Origin: Pilasporangium apinafurcum
Taxonomy: Eukaryota; Oomycota; Peronosporomycetes; Pythiales; Pythiaceae
Reading direction: 5' to 3'
NCBI GenBank assembly: GCA_001600495.1
Contig: BCKE01000023.1
Location: 300,175-348,888 of the forward strand
DNA: 48,714 nt
This document shows positions 1 through 10,100 of this stretch, one piece after another. The position numbers and the translations under genes are program-made. Under the pieces are notes generated by a model. That model saw only the letters and a program-made list of their open reading frames with translations. It did not search any database and was not told the origin of the DNA. Numbering within the stretch: the first letter of the stretch is position 1; every line of letters begins with the position of its first letter.

Positions 1-1
1 T

Positions 2-328
2 TTGGAAAACATCGCTCCCCTTGGTCGCATCATCGTCTTTGGGTACATTTCGGGCTACCACGGCGACAAGAGTGAAAACCCACTGACATCCTTTGCTGTG
101 AACGGTACATTGCTGCGCAAATCAGCATCGGTGCGCGGGTTTTTGCTGGGTAACCACATCCCGGTAGTACCCACGCACATTAAGAAGCTGTTGACCCTCA
201 TTCACGAAGGCAAGTTGACCACTGGTGTGGACCCAACGGAGTTTAAGGGACTTGAAGGCATCCCCGAGGCTATTGACTACTTGTATGCACGCAAGAACAT
301 TGGCAAGTGCGTTGTCAAGCTTGTCTAA
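2..328 (+). CDS. ZADH2/PTGR3-like quinone oxidoreductase, 3' part (left-arm copy, cut by the window edge)
   Basis: The open frame enters from the left edge and ends at TAA 326-328. It encodes the last 108 residues of a medium-chain dehydrogenase/reductase of the zinc-binding alcohol dehydrogenase domain 2 / prostaglandin reductase 3 type. The recognisable parts are the strand-turn GRIIVFGYISGY, the FLLGNHIPV segment and the C-terminal AIDYLYARKNIGKCVVKLV tail, which is typical of NADPH-dependent quinone reductases. It is identical to the right-arm fragment. Whether a complete gene continues to the left cannot be seen. It converges on the NLP gene at 893-1687. Confidence 0.75.
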   Translation: MENIAPLGRIIVFGYISGYHGDKSENPLTSFAVNGTLLRKSASVRGFLLGNHIPVVPTHIKKLLTLIHEGKLTTGVDPTEFKGLEGIPEAIDYLYARKNIGKCVVKLV

Positions 329-892
329 GAGATGGAAGAAGCCGCACGTGAACATGACTATGAGACTAGTGCATTGTTATAATGCGCACAAGCGGTCATT
401 ACATCTTGATAATGAAAAGATATATGAATGTTTACTGTAGCGTTTTGCGAGATCGGTCACTGCTGTCTACTTGATCTTCATGATTCCACCTGGTTAGATA
501 TATCTGTAGAATGCAAATCATTGTCTTTGCATGCGGATATGTGGTCGAATGGGTTCGGGATCTTTTCTTGCATAGTAGAAATCCTCGCGAGATGTTTGTT
601 CTCTATTTAGGCAACGTATTACGCAATGACGCTCTTTTCCCACAAAATGATTGTTCTAACAGCAGAAGGCAGCACCTGTCAGGAAAGATACAAAAACAGT
701 CTTTATTGTCAGACTTGCTTAGACGTATAGCTGCAGTCAGGTTTGTGGAACAATGGTAGCAAACTTTCGAATGACCTGAGACAAAAGCTAGACAGACGGT
801 AGACCGAACGAATTCATACATTGCACTGAGAAAACTTATATCGTAGACATACAATATCACACATATAGATATACTCTAACAAGTAAATCGAT
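329..892. other. Intergenic stretch between reductase fragment and NLP gene (left arm)
   Basis: This is 564 bp between two convergent 3' ends. It is mirrored exactly at 4292-4855. I see no convincing gene, RNA gene or repeat beyond the palindrome itself. Confidence 0.6.
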
Positions 893-1687
893 CTACGCCG
901 AGTTATTGACGCTCTCTTGCGTGAACGCTGGGTAGTCCGAGGGCTTCAACTCGTTCAGATTCCCCAAGATTCGACCGTCCGTGTTTGGGAAGTTGGCACT
1001 GCCATAGCCGTACGTGTTCAGATTGTTACGAAGCGCATCGTTCGCGACGCTATCACCTGCCATTGTCGACCAGCTGACGATCGTTGGACAGACGAACGTG
1101 CCCTGTGGATTCTCAGCTGCTTCGTCGGTCGATGCGAACCGCAGCGCATGCGTCAGCACGCCGTCCTTGTGATAGACGAACTTGAGGTGGCCGTTTTGTT
1201 GACCGATTTCAGAAACCGCCGACGTGGTGCCGCCGCCATGTGCACTGGCGGTGCCGTGTGTTACAACACCGTCCTTGGTCCAGATGACCGCCATCTCAAA
1301 GTCATGACGATGGCCGCTGTTGACGCCTTCCATGATTTGGTCTTTCAGCATGTAGAGCGAGAAGATATGGCCGCAATATTTGCTGCCGTTGCTGTCGAGG
1401 CAGGCGTAGCGATGGTAGGTGTTGGAGAGATTCATGAAATCTCCGTGACGGCAGCCACCCGTGAGACTACCGGTGGGTTTGAGTCCGCCGTTTTGGTCAC
1501 CCGTGCGACTGATGGCTGCACTGGGGAAGCAACTGTCAGTGTCAAAGTCAAAGACAGGGTAGATGCCGGTGATGTCAACACCCGTCGGCAGTGCTTCGTC
1601 AAGCTTGTTGAAATTATCGGCGAGTGTTGTGGAGGTCGAGCAGACAACGAAGGTCAATGCGAGAAGGAGCGCGCGAACAGATTTCAT
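893..1687 (-). CDS. Secreted Nep1-like protein (NPP1/NLP family), left-arm copy
   Basis: This encodes 264 residues on one exon. Residues 1-23 form a signal peptide: a basic start, the hydrophobic core ALLLALTFVV and a likely cut after TTLA. The remainder is an NPP1 domain of the usual length. It contains the central heptapeptide in the form GHRHDFE (residues 125-131) and several cysteines, including those of SCFP, GGC, YAC and KYC. NLPs are apoplastic proteins; cytolytic members bind plant sphingolipids and trigger necrosis, and many others are non-cytolytic. The family's usual heptapeptide has tryptophan where this protein has phenylalanine, so activity cannot be assumed. The protein is identical to the copy at 3497-4291. 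The start is the only ATG in front of the signal peptide and is preceded by an oomycete-type core promoter. Confidence 0.93.
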   Translation of the reverse strand: MKSVRALLLALTFVVCSTSTTLADNFNKLDEALPTGVDITGIYPVFDFDTDSCFPSAAISRTGDQNGGLKPTGSLTGGCRHGDFMNLSNTYHRYACLDSNGSKYCGHIFSLYMLKDQIMEGVNSGHRHDFEMAVIWTKDGVVTHGTASAHGGGTTSAVSEIGQQNGHLKFVYHKDGVLTHALRFASTDEAAENPQGTFVCPTIVSWSTMAGDSVANDALRNNLNTYGYGSANFPNTDGRILGNLNELKPSDYPAFTQESVNNSA

Positions 1688-1745
1688 TTATTTCTTGGTT
1701 TAGACGCGTCGAGGATTAAAAGGAGTTTTTTGTGTGTTGGAAAGC

Positions 1746-1761
1746 AAATTGGACAATGATC
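1746..1761 (-). promoter_or_regulatory. Oomycete-type initiator/flanking promoter element of the left NLP gene
   Basis: This is the mirror image of the element at 3423-3438. It matches the published oomycete core promoter GCTCATTYYNCAWTTT at about 14 of 16 positions. It lies about 60 bp upstream of the start codon at 1687. A pyrimidine-rich GCTTTCC follows directly, as the flanking promoter region would require. Confidence 0.6.
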
Positions 1762-2038
1762 ATTTGGAGATCGGGACAAAAATCTATCATTTTGAGATTG
1801 TGACCCATGTGCTGGCGAGCTAAAGACGAAAGATCCGGTGGCGATTACTTCTAACCACCGGATCGCTATAAACAATGTTTGCATCCATTTGAAGACTTTG
1901 GACGGCATGATTTGCATCCGCATGGTTCAGTGAATCCATATGGGGCGATCACTAAAGACCCATTGTCGTACAAGAAAATAGTGGAACAGAAAGTGTTGCT
2001 GTGTGTCTGTGACTGTGGCGTTTTGCAGTGGGCATCCA

Positions 2039-3145
2039 GCCGATGATGTGAGGAAGAGTTTGTATGGAGGACATGAAAATAGGACAGATGTAATGTGTAT
2101 CACTGGATTTGCTATGAGCAGCATAACACGCGTATCTGCTTATCGCATGCTTGTACTAATGACTAAATCGCAACGCGACTTGCAAATCCCATTCTCACAG
2201 CACTTCAAGGAATCATAATGACGAACTGATCCAATATAGTTGTACGCGATTTGCAATGGGACCAGTCCGGATGTCTGGACGTCTTTTACGAACATTGATC
2301 AGGCATTGTCCGAGCCACATACTATACTGTTTGTCATGTTGCTCTTGACGTGCGTAGTGATTAAAATGGCTGCTGTTGCGAAAAGGCATGGTTTGCTTCA
2401 CAAACAACAGACAGAACAGAATGACCGATTAGCCATCACGCTTCAAACATTCCTGTGAGGCATATGAGCTGTACATCTTGATGTCTAGGAACGATTTGAT
2501 GACTAAAAGTATTATACATATTCCCATGACGTTCAAATGCTAAACCATACATCCGAAGGCCACTATTACTATCGCCTCATAGGTTCGGTGGATTCAATTC
2601 GCTGGATAAATGAAAAAGGTCTCTAGCTACTTCTGGTATAATTGGCGGTAGGGAATTGAGCACACCTTCTGTCAATAAGTAACATCGATCACAGAGAACA
2701 GCCAAAGAAGCAAGCCATAACAGTCAAAGATACCTTAGTTCTAATAAACCACTGTAGCGCTCACTCAAACAGTATAAAGTCCATACGATGGATGTCCTGA
2801 TGCTAACTCTGTCAGCAAAAACTCATGTGGTTACTGTTTTTCCTGGGCACATCGGATCTATTTAGGATGCAGAATTGGCTGGATCCCTCTCCTAACATTC
2901 GGACTGGATGCTGGCTCAAATCGTGTGGGACTGTTTAGTGTGTGCCATATATCTGCTCCCAGCTGGGATTTGCGAGAATGATTAAGTTTGCTTGTCAGTT
3001 TGTCACGCTGACATTGCAGAACTAATATCATTCAGAAAAGGATAGCACGATAGCATAGATGGTCATGCAATACTCAGCACTGGTACTTGGTAGTCTGATT
3101 ATCTTGAGCACCCAGGATAAATGTTATATCTTTCCCAACAACTGG
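2039..3145. other. Unique spacer of the palindrome
   Basis: This 1107-bp, AT-rich spacer lies between the two divergently transcribed NLP copies. The short frames within it show no recognisable domain. No tRNA, transposase or tandem repeat was seen. It could act as a shared upstream region for both NLP genes, but nothing in it shows that directly. Confidence 0.6.
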
Positions 3146-3422
3146 TGGATGCCCACTGCAAAACGCCACAGTCACAGACACACAGCAACACTTTCTGTTC
3201 CACTATTTTCTTGTACGACAATGGGTCTTTAGTGATCGCCCCATATGGATTCACTGAACCATGCGGATGCAAATCATGCCGTCCAAAGTCTTCAAATGGA
3301 TGCAAACATTGTTTATAGCGATCCGGTGGTTAGAAGTAATCGCCACCGGATCTTTCGTCTTTAGCTCGCCAGCACATGGGTCACAATCTCAAAATGATAG
3401 ATTTTTGTCCCGATCTCCAAAT

Positions 3423-3438
3423 GATCATTGTCCAATTT
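3423..3438 (+). promoter_or_regulatory. Oomycete-type initiator/flanking promoter element of the right NLP gene
   Basis: The bases GATCATTGTCCAATTT match the oomycete core promoter consensus GCTCATTYYNCAWTTT at about 14 of 16 positions. GCTTTCC follows at once, which fits the flanking promoter region. The element ends 58 bp before the ATG at 3497, a typical distance for a short oomycete 5' leader. Confidence 0.62.
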
Positions 3439-3496
3439 GCTTTCCAACACACAAAAAACTCCTTTTAATCCTCGACGCGTCTAAACCAAGAAATAA

Positions 3497-4291
3497 ATGA
3501 AATCTGTTCGCGCGCTCCTTCTCGCATTGACCTTCGTTGTCTGCTCGACCTCCACAACACTCGCCGATAATTTCAACAAGCTTGACGAAGCACTGCCGAC
3601 GGGTGTTGACATCACCGGCATCTACCCTGTCTTTGACTTTGACACTGACAGTTGCTTCCCCAGTGCAGCCATCAGTCGCACGGGTGACCAAAACGGCGGA
3701 CTCAAACCCACCGGTAGTCTCACGGGTGGCTGCCGTCACGGAGATTTCATGAATCTCTCCAACACCTACCATCGCTACGCCTGCCTCGACAGCAACGGCA
3801 GCAAATATTGCGGCCATATCTTCTCGCTCTACATGCTGAAAGACCAAATCATGGAAGGCGTCAACAGCGGCCATCGTCATGACTTTGAGATGGCGGTCAT
3901 CTGGACCAAGGACGGTGTTGTAACACACGGCACCGCCAGTGCACATGGCGGCGGCACCACGTCGGCGGTTTCTGAAATCGGTCAACAAAACGGCCACCTC
4001 AAGTTCGTCTATCACAAGGACGGCGTGCTGACGCATGCGCTGCGGTTCGCATCGACCGACGAAGCAGCTGAGAATCCACAGGGCACGTTCGTCTGTCCAA
4101 CGATCGTCAGCTGGTCGACAATGGCAGGTGATAGCGTCGCGAACGATGCGCTTCGTAACAATCTGAACACGTACGGCTATGGCAGTGCCAACTTCCCAAA
4201 CACGGACGGTCGAATCTTGGGGAATCTGAACGAGTTGAAGCCCTCGGACTACCCAGCGTTCACGCAAGAGAGCGTCAATAACTCGGCGTAG
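3497..4291 (+). CDS. Secreted Nep1-like protein (NPP1/NLP family), right-arm copy
   Basis: This is a second, identical 264-residue NLP with a signal peptide at residues 1-23 and an NPP1 domain over the rest. The heptapeptide reads GHRHDFE at 125-131, with Phe in place of the usual Trp; the Gly-His-Arg-His-Asp and Glu positions are kept. No frameshift or premature stop is present, so both copies can be expressed. It is transcribed away from its twin across the 1.1-kb spacer, with its own initiator-like element at 3423-3438. The gene has no intron, as is common in this family. It could be a cytolytic or a non-cytolytic NLP; the sequence does not decide this. Confidence 0.93.
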   Translation: MKSVRALLLALTFVVCSTSTTLADNFNKLDEALPTGVDITGIYPVFDFDTDSCFPSAAISRTGDQNGGLKPTGSLTGGCRHGDFMNLSNTYHRYACLDSNGSKYCGHIFSLYMLKDQIMEGVNSGHRHDFEMAVIWTKDGVVTHGTASAHGGGTTSAVSEIGQQNGHLKFVYHKDGVLTHALRFASTDEAAENPQGTFVCPTIVSWSTMAGDSVANDALRNNLNTYGYGSANFPNTDGRILGNLNELKPSDYPAFTQESVNNSA

Positions 4292-4855
4292 ATCGATTTA
4301 CTTGTTAGAGTATATCTATATGTGTGATATTGTATGTCTACGATATAAGTTTTCTCAGTGCAATGTATGAATTCGTTCGGTCTACCGTCTGTCTAGCTTT
4401 TGTCTCAGGTCATTCGAAAGTTTGCTACCATTGTTCCACAAACCTGACTGCAGCTATACGTCTAAGCAAGTCTGACAATAAAGACTGTTTTTGTATCTTT
4501 CCTGACAGGTGCTGCCTTCTGCTGTTAGAACAATCATTTTGTGGGAAAAGAGCGTCATTGCGTAATACGTTGCCTAAATAGAGAACAAACATCTCGCGAG
4601 GATTTCTACTATGCAAGAAAAGATCCCGAACCCATTCGACCACATATCCGCATGCAAAGACAATGATTTGCATTCTACAGATATATCTAACCAGGTGGAA
4701 TCATGAAGATCAAGTAGACAGCAGTGACCGATCTCGCAAAACGCTACAGTAAACATTCATATATCTTTTCATTATCAAGATGTAATGACCGCTTGTGCGC
4801 ATTATAACAATGCACTAGTCTCATAGTCATGTTCACGTGCGGCTTCTTCCATCTC
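4292..4855. other. Intergenic stretch between NLP gene and reductase fragment (right arm)
   Basis: This is an exact mirror of 329-892. It lies between convergent 3' ends and shows no gene or RNA. Confidence 0.6.
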
Positions 4856-5380
4856 TTAGACAAGCTTGACAACGCACTTGCCAATGTTCTTGCGTGCATA
4901 CAAGTAGTCAATAGCCTCGGGGATGCCTTCAAGTCCCTTAAACTCCGTTGGGTCCACACCAGTGGTCAACTTGCCTTCGTGAATGAGGGTCAACAGCTTC
5001 TTAATGTGCGTGGGTACTACCGGGATGTGGTTACCCAGCAAAAACCCGCGCACCGATGCTGATTTGCGCAGCAATGTACCGTTCACAGCAAAGGATGTCA
5101 GTGGGTTTTCACTCTTGTCGCCGTGGTAGCCCGAAATGTACCCAAAGACGATGATGCGACCAAGGGGAGCGATGTTTTCCAAAGCAGCCTTGAACATATC
5201 ACCACCAACAGTCTCAAAGACGAGATTCACACCCTTCGGGTACTCTGTCTTCAGCACAGTTGCTACATCTTCTTTCGTGTAGTTGATCACACGGTCACAG
5301 CCCAATTTCTTGAGGTATTCGGTCTTTTCATCTGAACTGCACGTGCCGATAACATGGTTACCTGCGAGCTTGGCGAGCCC
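4856..5380 (-). pseudogene. 5'-truncated ZADH2/PTGR3-like quinone oxidoreductase (right arm)
   Basis: The open frame runs from about 5380 down to the stop at 4856-4858. It encodes a C-terminal MDR half. This starts within the Rossmann region (GLAKLAGNHVIGTCSSDEK), continues through LGCDRVINYTKED and FETVGGDMFKAAL, and ends with the CVVKLV tail. The family normally has about 170 more residues upstream, including the GTGQFAVQLAK-type nucleotide loop. Homology stops just before LAK at about 5376-5380. The next 300 bp contain no sequence that reads as the missing N-terminal half, so a short intron does not explain the loss, although an AG acceptor is present at the join. This is probably the outer breakpoint of the duplicated segment. 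Confidence 0.75.
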
Positions 5381-5399
5381 CTGGTCTCTTCAAGTTACT

Positions 5400-7187
5400 C
5401 TGATAGCCCAATAGCAAATGTCTAAGTCAACAGTTTAGTAATTCGTCAAAGGACACCATGACATTCAAAATACAGTCGATTAAAATTAGTGTGGTGGACA
5501 CTAGCTGCTATTCGTCTACATTCATCCTGTCCCTCCTGCCAAGTTGAAGTGCACCCACTTGTCCCTTGTATGGAGCCAGGTTTCCTATCATCCCGAATTC
5601 TATGAGGAATATGGTTGGGGTTAAAATAATTTTCTTTGTCATAAATTTAATTTTCACCTAACCGTCTTTTTGTTTACTGGGGAGGAAAGGGAAAGGGGCG
5701 GACTATTGGTTTTGCTGCTGTAAATCAGTGCATTCAGCTGAAAATCCATCGAAAAAAACCCACAAACGTCGCAGCACTGACAGAAATAGGAATGAATGAT
5801 TCCATGTGTGTGTATCCACAAATAAAACAACATTCATGTCGAACTCAGTGTATCTACTCTCAACACACAATGATTTTTTTTGTAGTAGCTCAGATCTGTC
5901 TTCATCATAGTTCTTCACACTCTACAAAGCCAGTTGCAGACTGTAAGGAAAAAAGACATCAAAATCATGCGTGCGACGCTTTTCCTCTCTTGTTCCTTCT
6001 CTAACTCGAGACATGATGCGTGTAATGACAACTTGACTACGGTACATCATATCAAATAACAGTCGGCGACATACACAACGGCCATGGCTGCATACCATCA
6101 ACGAATGTCATGGCTGCTTAATATCAACGATTCCAATAGTATATAGGAGGAAAACTTGTCGCGCCAAGTAGCGAGCGCTTTCTCTTTGGAGAAAGGTATA
6201 ACGGTATTGTGGGGCACCCATCACAGCTGTTCTTCAACTAGTCCTACAACAATAATGTACTTAATTTTGTGAACTCTCTGCGTTTTTTAGATTCGTAGTA
6301 TCATCTGCGAATATCACGCCAGAGTTCATTACCCTAGTCGCTCCTTCGCAAGAACTCAATCTGATGACACGACAAAGTCACCAAGCAGCAGATCCAATTG
6401 CAAGGTCGTTTGTTCCCACTTACTATTATGGACCTCTCCATCACCTGCCTTTAAAAGAAAAACTCAAAGCATCAACAAAATTTCCCTCGAAAGTACATCA
6501 TGTAAAGCATGTTGACTGATCAACAACGTGCATTGTCGATTAGTTAGATGTCCATACCTTCTACCAAAATGGAAAGCGAGGCGAAAGCACATCTTCTCTT
6601 TATTTCGGCAATCTGATGATGAGTGAAAGCATGATTGCACACGATTGAGCTCTTCTAACCGATCAACAGGATCATAAAAGTAGTACAATGACGGGACTTC
6701 CCAAACATTATCGTCGACAATCGAAAGTAGAAAGCTCTGTCTCTTGACCTAATCAGAAACGATGGACTAGGAAATTCTTTTACTCCAAGTGATCGCGTGG
6801 ATGAATGACTTTGATTCAAATCGGTTCCTGCAGACAGCCTCTGTTTTCTTGTCATCTCTTGCATTGCAAACAGCCGGCCTCTCATTCCTAGCGAACCCAC
6901 TAAAAGCCCCTCCTACACACACGCACACACGCACACACGCATCGATTAAAAAACCCCATCCCCTTCCGCCATGATGAGTGTATATTACATGGTTAGGTGT
7001 ATTTTATTTCCTATGGGTAATATTTCAGAACATTTTAGAATTTATCTCAAGGGGGAAACCTTCGATGCGAAGCTCATTTGTGACTTTGCAGTCTTGTGAG
7101 CAAGTGTCTTAGTAACCTTTTAATTGGAGAAAGCGAAGCAAGCCCGCCCTCATTGCGCGTGACTTTGGTGTGTCTCTTGCCCCTTGA
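5400..7187. other. Gene-free stretch upstream of the P-type ATPase
   Basis: This is about 1.8 kb of AT-rich sequence with no frame that reads as a protein family. A short CA-rich simple repeat lies at about 6914-6943. The bases from about 7072 to 7087 resemble the oomycete initiator only moderately (GCTCATT then CTTTG). The last 200 bp probably hold the ATPase promoter. Confidence 0.55.
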
Positions 7188-10100
7188 ATGAACGACTCCG
7201 TGCATTCCATCTCGATCGACTTGGATGCACAAGACAACCAATGGGCCGACGAAATCGAACTGAAGCGGAAGACGCAGGACGGCGTCTCATCCTCCGACTC
7301 AGATGCTGCTGTGAACGCAAACCGACTGTCGACTTCTTCGTTTTCTTACCAAACAGTGCATACTCCTAGAGGGACCCCATCACACGGTGGCCGTGCGATC
7401 CTCTCAACGAGTGAGCGCGGCCCCGTGAGTTTTGATCCTGAAAATTCCCTCATGTTGCATTCATCTGCAACTATTCACGATGACAAATCGGTGACGTCGT
7501 CGTCACTTTTTGATGTTGTGGAAGGAGATCGCGAATCCCATCGCGAACGGTTTATGAGCGACGCTGAACGAGTCGTCGCAGCTGATCCGATCAAGACCCG
7601 TGAGTCGTTTATGGAGATTGAAGCGACGACCACTCAAGGTGAGTGGCATGAACGGTCAGTCGATTCAATCTTGCGCCACTTTGGCGTCAATCGGAAGGAC
7701 GGTCTGACAACTACAGACGCCCAGCAACGCCTGACGAAACATGGCCTTAATTCGTTGGAAGCCGACAAGAAAACCCCCGTGTACATTGTGTTTATCCTAC
7801 AATTCACAAACCTGATCATGGGGCTGCTGCTTGGTGCGGCCTTGGCGTCCATCGCGCTTCAAGAGTATGTGGAAGGTATTGCTATTATCGCTATTGTCAC
7901 GCTCAATGGTGTGATCGCTACCATTCAAGAGCAGAACGCCAGCAATGCGTTGGATGCGCTACAGAAGATGACTTCCCCACAATGTGTGGTAATTCGAGAT
8001 AGCCGTCAACAGATGCTTCTAAGCGACCAACTCGTACCAGGAGATATCGTGGTGCTGAGCACTGGTGACATTGTGCCAGCTGATATTCGTCTTTTGGAGA
8101 GTGCAGACTTTAAAGTCAACGAAATGATCTTGACGGGCGAGTCGGAAGACGTGCTGAAGCGATACGACGCCGATATGTCACGCAGCCAAAAACTCACGGC
8201 CGACAACATGGTGTTTTCATCTACTTCGGTCGCGACGGGTAATGCGCGTGGTGTGGTCGTGGAAACGGGCATGTCGACGCGTGTTGGTGCTATTGCGACG
8301 CTGTTGAAGGATGATTCCAAGAAGCAGCAGTCGAAGAATCCATTAACGCGTTTCATCCGCAAGTATCAGCCTAAGATGACACCTCTACAGGAGGCATTGC
8401 ATCGCCTTGGTGTGGTAATGGGCTCGGTGGTCATTGGTGTCTGTATCGTCGTGTTTGTGGTTGGCATGGTTCGAAATATTAAAGATCCAAAGAACCCAGA
8501 TCGCCCTATCTGGCTGAACATGGTCATGGTAGCGGTATCATTGGCTGTGAGTGCTGTGCCGGAAGGGTTACCGATGGTGGTGACGATCTGTTTGTCCACA
8601 GGTACCGCCGAGATGGTGAAGAAGAATGTACTGGTGCGCAAACTCGCCGCCGTGGAATCCCTCGGTGCTGGATCGGTCATTTGTACCGACAAAACTGGCA
8701 CGCTGACTGAAGGGAAGATGACTGCTGTCAAGATGTGGGGTGATGGTGTGCAGTATGACATTACAGGTCAAGGTTTCAATCCAACCGGTGATATTCTTCG
8801 TGCAGGAGTGAGCCAAACCAAGTCTAATATCCAAGTTCGTGCGACGCTGCTGTCGGCCGCTTTGTGCAGCAACACCAATCTGCAGAAGGAACAGGATGAA
8901 AATGGGAATCCGGTCTGGGTGCCTATGGGCAACTCTTCTGAAGCTCCTCTTATTGTTGCTGCTGCAAAGGCGGGGATCTGGCGTGAACGTGTCGCGGAAG
9001 AGTTCCCTCGCTTGACTGAAGTGCCATTCTCGTCCATGCGCAAGATGATGATCACTGTCAACGAACTTGCTCCTGGTAAGACGTTTGAATCGCTTCCGTT
9101 TCTCCCTAATATCAGGTATGTGGCCAATGTTAAAGGCGCTCCGAACTACATTCTGAAGAATTGCACCCAATTCCTGCGTGCCGATGGAACGATTACAACG
9201 ATAAAACCAAATGACCGCCATGGGATTTTGGAAGCAGTCGATGCATTGTCGTCGCAAGCATTGCGTGTTCTTGCTGTTGCTATTCGTCCAATGTCGGTGT
9301 TGCCGTTCCCAGATTCTGAAGATGACGTGGACAAGAAGTTCGATGCACTTTGTGAACCACTCATCTTCTTGGGGCTGATTGCTTCCATTGATCCACCACG
9401 GGAGGGTGTAAAGGATGCTATTCACAAGGCACGTGAGGCGTCAATCCGCACCGTCATGATTACGGGTGATTATCTCAAAACAGCTGTGGCTATTGCGAAG
9501 AATATCGATTTGCTGCCTCTTGGTGCTGATACGGAGGAAGAAGCGGTTGACTGCACCGTCTTGCGTTCTCATCAAGGAACCTATTTGGCAGAACCAGATC
9601 TCGACGAGATTACGAGCCGTGTGTCGGTATTTGCACGTGCCAAACCCGAAGACAAGATTGAAATCGTCAAGTCGTTGCAACGTCAAGGACACGTCGCTGC
9701 TATGACGGGTGATGGTGTCAACGACGCTCCAGCACTCAAGGAAGCCGACATTGGTGTCGCCATGGGAATTGCTGGTACGGCCGTCGCGAAGGGTGCGTCA
9801 GATATGATTTTGACTGATGACAACTTTTGCAGCATCGTCGCTGCCGTGGAAAAAGGCCGTGAAATCTATGGCAACATTCAGCGATTTGTGTGCTTTTTGT
9901 TGTCGACGAATTTTGGTGAAATTTCAGTCATTTTCCTTGCAATCGCGATTGGCATGCCGAATCCATTGGAGCCACTACAGATCCTAGTGTTGAACCTATT
10001 TGCAGATGGCATGGCAGCAGTGGCGTTGAGTCTTGAAAAAGGTGACGGTACGGTGATGAAGGAACGCCCACGTCCAAGAACGCAGCCCATCATTCATGGT

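Larger units (their letters stand above)
1..5183. repeat. Large inverted repeat, two identical arms of at least 2038 bp around a 1107-bp spacer
   Basis: Positions x and 5184-x are complementary across 1-2038 and 3146-5183. Every stretch compared by eye matched without an indel, and all reading frames of one arm are mirrored in the other. The match stops sharply after the shared bases at 2038/3146. The spacer 2039-3145 shows no self-complementarity of note. The left arm is cut by the window edge, so the true arm length is at least 2038 bp. Each arm carries an NLP gene and the 3' part of a reductase gene in convergent orientation. Such perfect arms mean recent duplication, ongoing gene conversion between arms, or an assembly artefact. 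The sequence alone cannot separate these. Confidence 0.95.

Noticed and set aside
917-1759. 280-residue frame antisense to the left NLP gene (mirrored at 3425-4267)
   Set aside because: It is a shadow of the NLP codons on the other strand, with no signal peptide or recognisable family.
5380-5700. Intron explanation for the missing 5' half of the right-arm reductase
   Set aside because: An AG acceptor exists at about 5381-5383, but no sequence in the next 300 bp encodes the expected N-terminal part, and introns here are about 70-120 bp.
8568-9425. 285-residue antisense frame inside the P-type ATPase
   Set aside because: It lies entirely over conserved ATPase coding sequence and reads as no known protein.
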